This document shows, piece after piece, positions 10,725 to 22,779 of a stretch of DNA of 64,000 bases. Source of the DNA: Sphagnum compactum (lineage: Eukaryota; Bryophyta; Sphagnopsida; Sphagnales). The notes under the pieces were generated by a model. That model was not told where the DNA came from. It searched no databases and saw only the letters and a list, made by a program, of their open reading frames with translations. The DNA lies in the NCBI GenBank assembly GCA_965153455.1, contig OZ234498.1, positions 1,426,001 through 1,490,000 on the forward strand, written 5' to 3'. A program made the translations under genes and the position numbers. Positions within the stretch are counted from its first letter, which is position 1; every line of letters begins with the position of its first letter.

Positions 10725-11374
10725 CCTTGTCCACCACCCCGTCAATAGTTGTAACTCAATAGTCATTTGTCTCAATCAAGTCAAGTTAAAGTAAATAAAT
10801 TCTTGTATTTACAAGGCCAAATCTCTATCCTTATTTTGGTTCAAAGTTTAACTTTCCTTGGATTAAATCCTTTAATTACTTCCTTTATCTCATTGTGTGC
10901 CGCATAGATATGTAGTTTCAATATTGTAGTATTTTTTACAGCACAATCATTTGTTGCAGATTTTTTCTTGCTTTCATTCCAATATGAAATTATGATGCAA
11001 TTTCAATATGATATCAAACAACATTGGTTCGTTCTCACTTTTTTCTTAAATCATCGATTCTTGTTCTTATAAAAGTTTTGAAGAATTGGTCCAATTCTTG
11101 AATGAACAATTTCTTATTTTCAAAAATTTCATACCCACCCCAATTTTTGAATTGTCCTTCAAAAAATAATCAAACTCATTCTCAAACTTATTGAAATTTG
11201 AAGCTAGGACCTCCTTAAAATGAAACTAATGTTTTAAGCACAACACATAACTTTTCACATGTGTACTAATAAAGATAATTTTTGAATTTAAATGTCCTTT
11301 GTCCCAATTTTCAAATTAAAGCCATTGGCATGCTTTAACATTAAATAAAAACATTCTTCCAAGTTTTTTCAAAT

Positions 11375-11607
11375 GAGAGCTTATTGCCTAATGGTGAAGA
11401 CATTATTTGAGACCAAAGAAGTCTTAAGTCCAAATCTCACTTATTGAGCACTTACTTTTTAGGTTTTTTTATAGCCTCTTTATTAACCTAAGAATTGGAC
11501 CCAACGGGTTCCTTTGTAGCCTCCTAGGGTATCTAGTTGAAGCTCATGTAAGATCTTATTGGTTATAAGGGAAACGATTATCACCTAAAGTGAGAACCTT
11601 TTTTTTT
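11375..11607 (+). mobile_element. tRNA-related SINE-like element, copy A
   Basis: GAGAGCTTATTGCCTAATGG resembles a tRNA 5' half with an A box, and AAGTCCAAATCTC about 50 nt later resembles a B box. A non-tRNA body follows and ends in a T tract at 11599-11607; T-rich 3' ends are known in some plant SINEs. The copy at 19024-19257 is shared by segmental duplication and is not an independent insertion. No target duplication is found, so the call is tentative. Confidence 0.45.
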
Positions 11608-13106
11608 GTTCCGTGAAAACCAACTTCACAACTGACTTGAAAATTAGTCCTATAATGAAAACTTCATACCTAACTTGAAAACTAGTCCCTTAAATGATAG
11701 ATGTTCAACACTAATATTAAAGCTTATGCTCATGTTTATTGGAATAATGTAAAACTACATTTGTGAATCATCAACTATCTTTAAAAATCCAATTTCTAAA
11801 TTATAGCATGACCTCATACCTTGAGCATAACTACAAAAGCCAAGCTGATTATTATGAAGTTTAGTTTTAGTGGTTAATGTTCTATAGCTATGAAAACAAT
11901 TTCGACACCAACAAACATTTGATAGAGTGCAAATGGAGTACGTGGGAATATTAAACCATTTAGTGATAAGACGTGCTTTGAATTCATTTAATTCCCACCA
12001 AGATTCATTTTAAACTTCTAGATCCAAAAGTTGCACTTATGGGTTCCTTCCTTGAAACTAAATCCACAAAATCCCAAGTTTGTTGGTTGTTGATGAAACT
12101 AATCTTTTATTTTATACCAAATATTCATCCTATTTAAGATGTTGTTCTTTAGATACTATTTGAATGATTATAATTGCAAATTCATTTCCAATATTGTATT
12201 CCTTGAATTTGTGCAAATGTTATTACAATCATATAACCACACCCAATTTGAAATCAATTTATTTTAATGGACTAAATGGTCTAAAATTCATTGTTGTATT
12301 TCTTTGATTTGTTAATGATTCTTGAAATGTAGATGGTTCATTAAGTTATGAACATTTTTCATCAACTTGAAATGCCTTAATGGATAGTGATATAAAGCAT
12401 GAGGTTTTGGCCACATTCAAATGGTAGGTGGATGAAAGCACACTACGATGACTCCCTTTGGGGCACTTTTGGTTCTAATATTATAGGATATACAATATAA
12501 TTGTTCCAAAAGCATGGTACATTCAATTTTGGTAATCAATTTTAATGAAAATTTTAAAATGACCCATCTAACTATGTTTGTCATCTTCTATGTGAATGTG
12601 ATTACTTGTCAAATTTTCAATTTATTACACATTTTTCACATTTTTTGAAAATAATTTTTTTAGATTAATCACATCATATCCCAACATGGTTTATATTATG
12701 TGAAATAACATGGTTCAATATACTTTCAACTTTCATAAAGACTAAAATTCATTTAAATTGTTTATGAAATATATTTGTGTTTTTGAGTACACAACACTAG
12801 TAGAAATTGGCCAAAATGTAATCACTTTATTTGCGACTACATGCAACTACTAGTTATTTGCAAGTACATTTAGATATGTTTGCAATTATTTCTTGTGTTG
12901 ATCACATTTGCCACCACACTGCAACTAGTTTGCGACTATTTTGGTGTTCATCCTTCCATGTGAACAACATTTAATTTGGTTTTCATCCAAGAAGAACAAT
13001 TTATATCCCATTAGTCACAAATGTGACCAATTTAGTTACAACTCTATGAGTATACAAAGGTATATTTTGTGAACTCTAAAGAATATAGTTGGGCATATTA
13101 AGATTT

Positions 13107-13129
13107 ATAATATATATATATATATATAT
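13107..13129. repeat. (TA)n microsatellite
   Basis: A run of about 11 TA dinucleotides inside the AT-rich CACTA-like sequence of copy A. It is interrupted and shorter in copy B. Confidence 0.8.
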
Positions 13130-14729
13130 GAATTTATATGAACAACCATATTACATGTGTAATCAAGTATTATTATTAACATAAATGGTTTTAATATAAT
13201 GGTTACGCTAATTAGTGTGTATTTTGAGTACATTAAAATTTTATGTAAAATACTTATTAAATATATTGTTCCCATATTACAAATTTACCCAAACATCTTA
13301 TTATACTTCTTAAAATTGACATTTATGAAAAAAATTATTATATTATATAATATTATATATTACATATATGTAATAAAAAATGAAATTTCAATATTATCTT
13401 TCACTAAATTATTTTAATTAATTATATTTCACTAGGTGATGATGATGATATTAGAATGATAGGAAAAATAATTAGACAATTACTGAAATAATTACTAAAA
13501 ATATATATATTTTAATCTTATTATTATTATTTTTCAAATGACTAATGTATTTATTAGTATTTGTTTCTTTATTTATTAAAAATAAAACTTAATTATATTA
13601 AATCATAATACCTAAAACAAGTGACAGAATAATATAATAATACTATTAATATTATTAATTTTAAAATAGCTAACCTAGACTAGCTACAAATTACATTATT
13701 CTTATTATTATAAGTAATCAATTATGAAGTACTATTATCTTATATAATTACCAAGAAAAATCAATATATAATTTCAATTTTTTTTATTTCAAATTTATAA
13801 TTAATATTTATTAATTATTAATTACTCAATGATTATAATCAATTACTGATATATGATTTTTATTTTCAGTTTTATTATTTTATTATTTTATAAGAATTGT
13901 TGTAGTATTTAGAATGGAAATATAAAAGATTATTATTTAAATGCAGAAATTATTTTTGTAGGAAAAATAAAAATTATCAAAAATATAAAATATTTATTGT
14001 AATAGTTCATAAATAGCTATAGGGATTGTAACAATATGAACAATAAAAATAGAATAGTTAACCTTGGCTACCAAGTAGTTACAATAATAATTGAATTAAT
14101 GTTATTACTACAATTAAACATTTAAAATTGAATTTATTTATGAACTATAAAAATGAAATAATAATGGGAATAATTATAATAAAATACTTAGCCTTGGCTA
14201 GGTTTTAATTATATTACTAAATTAAAATAAAATAGCGCTTAATCATTGTAATTTATATTAACTACTGAATTTTTCAGTTATTATATAACTTATTTTTTAA
14301 TGAAATAATAATTTATTTGTTATTAATAATTAGCTAATTATATCAATATTAGCCAATTACTAGTTAATTAAATTGGTTGATAGATCATTATAATTAATCT
14401 ATAAAGAAAATTATATATTATTATTGTTTATCTAGCTAATAAATTAAGTAATTTTTAATAATAATTAATGATATAATTAATTTAGTATTCATAATATATT
14501 GATGATTATTACTACAAATATTTAGTTAATTGGATAGTTTATAAAGTGAATTAATTAGTTTCTAATTTAGTTGTTAATTAATCAATTAACAAGTTTACGA
14601 ATTTATTTTTCTATATTTTATAAAATAAATAATTAATAAGTTTATTATTTAATTAGTTAATTTATTGGTTAATTAATTAGCTAATTAGTTAGTTAGTTGG
14701 TTGTCATTTACCTACTTACTTATATATTT

Positions 14730-14873
14730 TTCAAGATGAAAATCAAAGTCAAAACATATGGGATAAACTTATTAATTAAAAATAGTTTGTAACTAAAAAT
14801 CTTTACTCGCATAAATAGTTCCAACTAAAAAGTTTATCCGATATGTTTTGGCTTTTATTCTCATTTTGAAACG
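14730..14873. repeat. Internal fold-back of the CACTA-like element, copy A
   Basis: The arm at ~14730-14771 (core CAAAACATATGGGATAAACTT) is the inverse of ~14829-14873 (core AAGTTTATCCGATATGTTTT). They are separated by about 57 nt containing TTTGTAACTAAAAAT-type words. The equivalent fold-back is conserved in copy B. Immediately downstream is GTATATAAACAAGG, which looks like a TATA region. Confidence 0.7.
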
Positions 14874-14982
14874 TATATAAACAAGGTGTTTTGTCTTTAC
14901 ATTTTCATATTTTAAAACATGGGCATTATGGGATGAACCAATAAGAATATATTTAACCCAAAATCAAATATAAATATTCACA

Positions 14983-16915
14983 CATTTACTAAAATTTTAA
15001 AATTTCTAATTTTTGTATGAAAAGGCTATAAAACAAAAGACTCATTTGTTTTACCATTTGGAAAAAAAACAAAATGTCAATGGGTTCAAATTTTTTTATT
15101 TTAGGTGTAGGTCAGGTGTAAGAAAAATCTTGTGAAAAAGCATTTTTAGTTGTCCATTGAAACTCATTTTGATATTTTTTGGTGTTTTTTATGTTTTTGA
15201 CTAGAAAACAAAATATTGATACACAACTATGTATGCATCTGACAAATCATCAATATCACATGAATTCTCTTAAATTGGACTATTTAATTTTTCTCATTTA
15301 AATTTGTTTCAGATAAATGTTATTTACAAAAAGTAGCCCTACAAAAGTCTAGGAAACATTTTTTTCTTTTTTTGGAACCCAACTTTGAATGGACCCAATT
15401 ACTAAATCACAACCATAAGGTAAATCACTTGATTAGAAAAATAATCATTGCTATCTTTTGTTCTTTATTATCATATCATGGTCATTTCAAATTGTTAACA
15501 ATAGGTGAAAATGTTTACAAAGTCATGCTACCTCCAATGACAACATTTTTTTGAATGGTAATTTGGGGATGTGTTTGGGGGGGGGGGGTTTGGGGGGGTA
15601 TTAGGCATGTAGTTAATGTAGGTGGTCACATTTTATTGGTGGTAAAGTGCTAGTACCTAAAACAAAATTAGTTTTGGGCTATGTCTTGGTAGGTAAAATA
15701 AAATCCCTTTTGGAACTAAACTTGCATAGAAATTTGTTTTTAAAATCACAAACTAGGGGTCTTGAAATGTGACGAATTGGGTCCAAAACCAAACCAAAAG
15801 TTCTATCAAAATTTTTAAAATCCTTATTAGGAACCATAGATTATTTTAATAATTTTTAAAAGGTTGGAACTAGGATAATGGTTCTATTGAGAAACAAAAA
15901 CCAACCAACATTAAGAATTACCACCCATCAATGAAGGTGGTAAAAGGTGAATGTACATTTCAATGTATATGATTTGGAAGAAAAACGGAACTACCTATAA
16001 TATCAAAAGTACCAGCAAATAAAATTCACTTATTTTTAATTGTTTTAAAGAGCACATATAAGTGATTTGGGTTTCAAATTTCAATTAAATTATAAAGACC
16101 ATGAATATGCAATTGATTCAATAGTGTTATCTTTGTGTAAATGTACACCGATAATTTTATAGAGGTTTTTCAAAACCCTTATTTGACAATAATTTTTATT
16201 TTTCTATTTATTTTAAAATACCACCTTATTTTTATAAAATGATTAAAAAATACTTAGCTCAAATGCATATGCAATGGAAGAACATTTTAGAACATAAAAA
16301 GATCGTAATCATCGACATTATCATCTCCTAATTATTAACGAATATTTTGTAATCATTTAATTTAAACTTCACAACTTCAAAAAAAAAATGAAAACTTTGA
16401 TGAGAAAAATTGTTTTTTGTGATTGTCATTTGGTATTTGTAAAATTTCATGGAATGTTTTTCATTAAAACTGGTAGTTTTAGTCTTTTTGTTGCAATTAA
16501 AATGATGCTTCTAGACATTACAAATCAAAATACTATTTTGTTGAACAATTAAATCATTCATACATGCAATAATTTCACATCATAATGATAAATTAAGACA
16601 TAAAACCATCACTTATTGCAATTTTTTATCACAAAATATTTGTCAAACAATCATCATGATGCATCAAATTTGAACATGTATTAAAAATTATGAAATTATT
16701 ACAATTTTTTGTATACGCAATCGATAACATATATTCATCCTGCATGAGAGTTTCTATACATAAACTTTGTTGGTTTAAACTTACCACATAAATAATGCTC
16801 ACTTTGGATCTGATTTTTGTCCTGTTCCCTTGATAGTTTTGAGTAACTATTAGGTCCTTGAAAAAACCTCTTTTCCAAAATTGGTAGGAGGAATCATCTA
16901 CTGAACTTGTCCACA
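14983..16915. other. Spacer between the two duplicated segments
   Basis: No gene is recognised. It holds a G-rich run at about 15578-15597 and, at ~15640-15955, a dispersed repeat shared with 27336-27640. Short open frames on both strands (15372-15554, 16629-16916) have no identifiable domains. Confidence 0.5.
15640..15955 (+). repeat. Dispersed repeat shared with 27336-27640
   Basis: Shared ordered words with 27336-27640 include GGGGTCTTGAAATGTGA, a GAATTGGGTC-type block, CAACATTA and a final ACCACCCA followed by GTGGTAAAAGG. The ACCACC...GTGGT end is self-complementary. This is probably an unclassified non-autonomous transposon; I did not find its left terminus. Confidence 0.6.
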
Positions 16916-17108
16916 TGACCCCTGCGCTCTTAACTCACTGCTATAGCCCCTTCTAGGACCCTGGGACTTAAAAGGTCCTGCGTTCAAACCTAGTGGCGTG
17001 CAGGTGAAATTCCTCCCAGCCCTCTGCCATTCGGCCTGACTTGGCGTCTTCGCAGACAACTTGTCAGTCAAGTCTGATGTTGTGTGCCCAAAACAAAAAA
17101 GAAAAAAA
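16916..17108 (+). mobile_element. tRNA-derived SINE
   Basis: The segment from about 16916 resembles a degenerate tRNA: GCGCTCTTAACTCACTGC, then a TAAAAGG region, then a good B box, GCGTTCAAACC, at ~16980-16990. A non-tRNA body (CAGCCCTCTGCCATTCGGCC) follows, ending in an A-rich tail AAAACAAAAAAGAAAAAAAG at 17089-17108. A GC-rich pol III-like head plus an A-rich tail in AT-rich DNA is the standard SINE layout. The target duplication is unresolved. Confidence 0.55.
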
Positions 17109-17769
17109 GTTGTTGCCCATAATGACCATTATAATGCACCCTTCATTGAGACTACTTGTTGGTGGACTGAATGCTCACCTACATACATACTAATGATTTT
17201 ATTTTTTTGACAAATTTTTGCAACCTGATCACCCAAAAAAACGGGCTGGTGAATTCAACAAAGGGATTTTTGAGATGTGAAAAAAAACGTGCGGCATATC
17301 TTGACCAAAAAAAACTTAGATGTCGCCAGTTTTACACAGTGTATTCCTGTAGGTCGCTAGAACTAGGCAGGATCCCAAGAAAGATCTACTAGTCCACCAG
17401 GACTGTCGCCATTTACTTCTCGACAATGCTGAGGACCCTACCCAGTGCACCTACTAGAGGAATTTGAAAAAATAAACACTGCTACAGACTTCATAACCTC
17501 TAGACCTAGGACTTCGCAAAATGGCCAAATAACTCAATACTACGAACCGATTTCTCAAACCAAGCTGGCAGCAATCACCACCTTTGAAATTTTGTGACAT
17601 TTATAGTTGGCCGGATTTTCGCCAAACAAATAGTTAACTTAGTCAAATTTACACCGACGACCAAATTTAGTCTGAAGAAATTCACCGGTCACAAACCTCC
17701 ACATCATAAAGCATTGCCTCTAGTTGTTGCTGCAAACATATTAGACCCACTCTTTAGCTTCTCTAGGAC

Positions 17770-17777
17770 TTATATAT
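17770..17777 (+). promoter_or_regulatory. TATA box of peptide-gene copy B
   Basis: TTATATAT lies 142 nt before the ATG at 17912, in the block conserved in all three upstream regions. The conserved TTACAGGTTTGTGCAG just before the ATG resembles an intron acceptor, so a spliced 5' UTR is possible. Confidence 0.6.
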
Positions 17778-17911
17778 CTACGACTTGCAGAACCTCCTTC
17801 ATACATTCTTGGACATCTAGATGTGAGAGCAAGTTCATTACAAAGCTGTTAGCTCTAAGTGATCTTAGTTTTACAGGTTTGTGCAGAATTTATTAAGTAC
17901 AACTTCAGGCT

Positions 17912-18397
17912 ATGGTAGCAATGGTGGGTTGGATGATGCGAGGAGGTTGGGGGCATTCCTCATGGCTGGTGACTGTAATCACATTACTTGCAATTTTGGA
18001 GCTTCATGATATGGTTGGTGTAGTTGGTACACGAGTGCCACATGATCTCCTCCTTCAAAATTGTTTCAAGGTATGGATTGTAGGCATCGTCTTTTGTTGG
18101 CATCATGTGTTTGGGGATGATAAGCTTGCTTGTGTGTTTTTCATTATGTTATGTTTCCCCATCTTCTTAAACCTCTCTCACCTCCAAAGAGGAAAGAAGT
18201 GATTGATAGTTAAGTCTTACAATACCATTGCACTTTCATTATGACAGGACCAAAATGAAATCTCTAAATGCATCCAGGAAGCTCAGTTTCATGGGAGGCA
18301 ACTACTCCGTAATACGCCACCATATCCGATACAAAGCCCTCCAACCCCAGTCGAGCCTAACCATAAAATATCGCCTCCTACACCACCCCCTCAATAG
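17912..18397 (+). CDS. Small secreted proline-rich peptide precursor, copy B (two exons)
   Basis: Exon 1 is 17912-18070 (53 codons) and the intron 18071-18247 (177 nt, GTATGG...TATGACAG, phase 0). Exon 2 is 18248-18397 (49 codons plus TAG). The 102-residue product has a signal-peptide-like N-terminus (SWLVTVITLLAIL, residues ~17-29). A short middle follows with cysteines at 51 and 61 and GRQLLRN before the motif NTPPYPIQSPP. The proline-rich tail ends SPPTPPPQ. The start is chosen because it gives the signal peptide and is shared by three copies. I know no family with this motif. A secreted signalling peptide or cell-wall protein is inference; six-cysteine EPFL-type architecture is absent. 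Confidence 0.6.
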
Positions 18398-19023
18398 TTA
18401 TAACACAATAGTCATTTGTCTCAATCAAGTCAAGTTAAAGTAAATAAATTCTCGTATTTACAAGGCCAAATCTCTATCCTTATTTTGGTTCAAAGTTTAA
18501 CTTTCCTTGGATTAAACCCTTTAATTACATCCTTTATCTCATTGTGTGCCACATAGATATGTAGTTTCAATATAGTAGTATTTTGTACAGCACAATCATT
18601 TGTAGCAAGTTTTTTCTTGCTTTCATTCCAATATGAAATTATGATGCAATTTCGATATGATATCAAACAACATTGGTTCATTCTCACTTTTTTTTTAAAT
18701 CATCAATTCTCATTCTTATAAAAGTTTTGAAGAATTGGTCCAATTCTTGAATGAACAATTTCTTATTTTCAAAAATTTCATACCCACCCCAATTTTTGAA
18801 TTGTCCTTCAAAAAATAATCAAACTCATTCTCAAACTTATTGAAATTTGAAGCTAAGACCTCCCTAAAATGAAACTAATGTTTTAAGCACAACACATAAC
18901 TTTTCACATGTGTACTAATAAGGATAGTTTTTGAATTTAAATGTCCTTTGTCCCAATTTTCAAATTAAAGCCATTGGCATGCTTTAACATTAAATAAAAA
19001 CATTCTTCCAAGATTTTTCAAAT

Positions 19024-19257
19024 GAGAGCTTATTGCCTAATGGTGAAGGCATTATTTGAGACCAAAGAAATCTTAAGTCCAAATCTCACTTATTGAGCAC
19101 TTATTTTTTAGGTTTTTTTATAGCCTCTTTATTAACCTCAGAATCGGATCCAACGGGTTCCTTTGTAGCCTCCTAGGTTATTTAGTTGAAGCTCATGTAA
19201 GATCTTATTGGTTATAAGGGAAATGATTATCACCTAAATTGAGAACCTGTTTTTTTG
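19024..19257 (+). mobile_element. tRNA-related SINE-like element, copy B
   Basis: Duplicate of the element at 11375 (same A-box-like TTGCCTAATGGTGAAG and B-box-like AAGTCCAAATCTC). It differs by scattered substitutions and ends in a shorter T tract. It is present because of the segmental duplication. Confidence 0.45.
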
Positions 19258-22200
19258 TTCTGTGAAAACCAACTGACTGACTTTAAAATTGGTCCTATAA
19301 TGAAAACTTCATAGCTAACTTCAAAACTAGTCCCTTAAATGATAGATGTTCAACACTAATATTAAAGCTTATGCTCATGTTTCTTGGAATAATGTAAAAC
19401 TACATTTGTAAATCATCAACTATCTTTAAAATTCCAATTTATAGATTATACCATGACCTCATTCTTTGAGCATAAGTACAAAAGCCAAGTTGATTATTAT
19501 GAAGTTTAGATCTAGTTGTTAATGTTCTATAGCTATGTAAAAATTTAGACACCAACAAACATTTGATGGAGTGCAAATGGAGTACTTGGGAATATTAAAC
19601 CATTTATAAGACGTGTTTTGAATTCATCTAATTCCCACCAAGATTAACTTTAAACTTCTAGATCCACAAGTTGCACTTATGGGCTCCTTTCTTGAAACTA
19701 AATCCACAAAATCCCAAGTTTGTTGGTTGTTCATGAAACTAATCTTTTATTTTGTACCAAATACTCATCCTATTTAAAATGTTGCTCTTTAAATACTATT
19801 TGAATGACTATAATTGCAAATTCATTTCCAATATTGTATTCCTTGAATTTGTGCAAGTGTTATTACAATCATATAACCACACATCCAATTTGAAATCAAT
19901 TTATTTTAGTGAATTAAATGGTTTAAGATTCATTGTTGTATTTGTTTGATGTGTTAATGATTCTTGAAATGTAGATGGTTCAATAAGTTATGAACATTTT
20001 TCATCAACTTGAAATGCTTTAATGGAAAGTGATATAAAGCATGAGGTCTTGGCCACATTCAAATGGTAGGTGGGTGAAAGCACTTTACAATGACCCCCTT
20101 TGGAGCACTTTTGGGTCCAATATTATAGTATATATAGCATAATTGTTCCAAAAACATGGTGCATTTAATTTTGAGTATCAATTTTGGTTTTGGGCCCTAC
20201 AATAATTATTTTTACAAAACTAATGTTATGTAATAATATTTTAAAAATAATAATAAATTTCATTATCTCTGTTGAAAGATCCATGAATATATTTGTAATA
20301 TAGATTGGTATAATAGAACCACATTCCCATTTTGATTGCATTAAATTTAGGTTTCATTAACCATTATAATAATCAATTTTAATGAAATTTTAAAAGTGGC
20401 CCATCTAACTATGTTTGTCATCTTTTATGTGAATGTGATTACTTGTCAAAATTTCAATTTACTACACATTTATCACATTTTTGCCAAAAAATTCATTTTT
20501 TGAAATGAATTGTTTTTAATTAGTGACATAGTATCAAAACATGGTTCAGATTATGTGAAATGACATGGTTCAATATAGTTTCAACTTTCATTGAAAAGAA
20601 AAATCATTTAAATTGTTAATGAAATATATTTGTGTTTTTGAGTACACAACATTAGTAGAAATTGGCCAAAATGTTACCACTATATTTGCGACTACATGTG
20701 ACTACTAGTTATTTGCAATTACATTTGGACATTTTTGCAATTATTTTTTATGTTAATCATATTTACAATTACATTACAAGTGATTTGCGATTATTTTGGT
20801 GTTCATCCTTCCATGTGAACAACATTTGGTGTGGTTTTCATCCAAGAAGAACAATTTATGTTGAATTAATTGCAAATGTGACCAATTTAGTTGCAACTCT
20901 ATGAAAATACAAAGGTATATTTTGTGAATTTTAAAGAATATAATTGTGTATATTAAAAAAATTTATATTTATATTTTGAATGTATATGAACAACCATATT
21001 ACATGTGTATTTAAGTATTATAATTAACAGCAATGGCCTCAATATTATGGTTACATTAATTAATGTATATTTTGATTAATTTAAAATTTTATGTAGGATA
21101 TTTACTAAATATATTGTGCCCATAGTACAAGTTTATCCAAACCATCTTATGATACTTCTTAAAATTATTACAAATGACATTTATACATATTTATATTATA
21201 TTATAAATTTATATTTATATTGAATAAATGTAATAACAAGGCGAAATTTCAATATTATCTTTCAGTAATTTTTTTAAATAGTAATATTTTATGACATAAT
21301 GATCATAATGATGGTGATGGTGATGATATTAAAATGATAGAAAACATAATAAGGTATTTACAAAATTAATTATTAGAAATTTAATATATTTTATTTTATT
21401 ATTATTAAATTTTTTCAAGTGACTCAGTTTCTTATTTAAAATTATTTATTTATTTATTAAAAACTAAAAATAATTAAAATAAATCATAATAGCACTAGCA
21501 GATGACATAATAATATATAATAATAATAAAATAGCTAACCTAGGCTAGCTACAAAGTACATTATTATTATAAGTAATCAATTTATGAGGTATTAATATAT
21601 TATAATAATTACCAAGAAATATCAATATATAGTTTTAATTTTTTATATTTAAAATTTAAAATTATTAATTATTGAGTCATTATAATCAATTACTGATATA
21701 AAAACTTTATTTTCAGTTTATTATATTATTATTTTATAATAATTAAAAATTATTATACAAATGTAGAAATTATTTTTGTTAGAAACATATCCATATTAAA
21801 AATATAAAATATTTATTGTAATAGTTCATAAGTAGCTATAGTGAGTGAAGTAATATAATTTTTATAATAAAAATAAAATAGTTAACCTTGGCTATCAACT
21901 AGCTACAATAATAATTGAATTAATAATTTTGTTACTATTAAACATTTACATTTATATTTATTATGAACTTTAAAAATGAAAATAGAAATGGGAATAATCA
22001 TAAGAAAATAATTAGGCTAGGTTAGGTTTTAATTATATTATTAGATAAAAAATAAAATAATGCTCAATTTTTATAATTATTAATTATTAATTACGGAATA
22101 TTCAGATATTTTATTGTATGGTTATGAAATAATAATTAATTAGTTATTAATAATTAGCTAATTGTTTCAATATGAACCAATTACTAGTTATTCAAATTGG

Positions 22201-22513
22201 TTGATAGATCATTAAAGTTAATATACAATTTTAAAAGTGTTTATATAGTTAATAAATTAAGTAATGTTTAATAATAAATAATAATATAACTAGTTCAATA
22301 ATCATAATACATTGATGATTATTACTTTAAATTATTTGTTAATTGGATAATTTATAAAGTGAATTAATTAATTTCTAGTTTGGTTGTTAATTAGAAAGTT
22401 GATTAATTTATTTTTAAATATTTTATTCATTAAATAATTAATAGTTTTATTAGTTAATTAGTTAGTTAATTAGTTAGCTAGTTGGTTGTCATTTACCTAT
22501 GTACTTGTATATT

Positions 22514-22659
22514 TTTCAAGACGAGAATGAAAGCCAAAACATATGGGATAATCTTATTAGTTATAAGTAATTTGCAACTAAAAATGTTTAGTCGTAAACA
22601 ACTTGCAATTAAAACTTTATCCCATATGTTTTTGCTTTCATTCTCATCTTGAAAAGTAT
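22514..22659. repeat. Internal fold-back of the CACTA-like element, copy B
   Basis: The arm ~22514-22556 (core AAGCCAAAACATATGGGATA) is the inverse of ~22613-22659 (core TATCCCATATGTTTTTGC). It is homologous to 14730-14873. Both copies keep the pairing over about 40 bp. Confidence 0.7.
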
Positions 22660-22779
22660 ATAAACAAGGTGGTTTATCTTTACATTTTCATATTTTAAAA
22701 CATGGGCATTATGGGATGAGCCAATAACAATGACTTAACCCAAAATAAAATATAAATATTCATGTACTTACACCTAACT

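Larger units (their letters stand above)
9506..14982 (+). repeat. Large segmental duplication, copy A (partner 17156-22773)
   Basis: Sequence from about 9506 aligns in order with 17156-22773 at an offset that starts near 7650 and rises to about 7790 through indels. It carries promoter sequence, a two-exon peptide gene, a SINE-like element and the left end of a CACTA-like element. Identity is very high over 9660-10560, still high to about 12700, and much lower in the AT-rich 13.1-14.7 kb part. Similarity ends inside the CACTA-like element, so this copy lacks the right end that copy B has. Confidence 0.85.
12795..14982 (+). mobile_element. CACTA-like element, left part only (copy A)
   Basis: Begins CACTAGTAGAAATTGGCC at 12795, matching the left terminus of the full element at 20650 and the terminus at 25051. 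Subterminal sequence is rich in short repeats of the type TTTGCRACTA and ATTTGCAA, typical of CACTA subterminal regions. It is extremely AT-rich from 13.1 to 14.7 kb and lacks the right terminus. No transposase is recognisable. Confidence 0.6.
17156..22773 (+). repeat. Large segmental duplication, copy B (partner 9506-14982)
   Basis: This is the second copy of the segment described at 9506. It starts just after the SINE and carries the open version of the peptide gene. It continues without a break into the right end of the CACTA-like element at 23373, which copy A lacks. A ~190-bp insertion relative to copy A lies near 20175-20370. Confidence 0.85.

Noticed and set aside
11375-11460. Functional tRNA gene
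   Set aside because: A-box and B-box-like words are present but acceptor and anticodon stems do not pair; SINE-like at best.
15578-15597. G-quadruplex regulatory element
   Set aside because: A G-run with one TTT interruption can form such structures, but no nearby gene or promoter gives it a role; simple-sequence slippage is sufficient.
16916-16995. Functional tRNA gene
   Set aside because: Good B box but a degenerate 5' half, followed by a body and an A-rich tail; SINE fits better.
17912-18397. Assignment of the peptide to EPFL or CLE families
   Set aside because: The EPFL six-cysteine pattern is absent (only two cysteines), and the proline-rich C-terminus does not match a CLE dodecapeptide.
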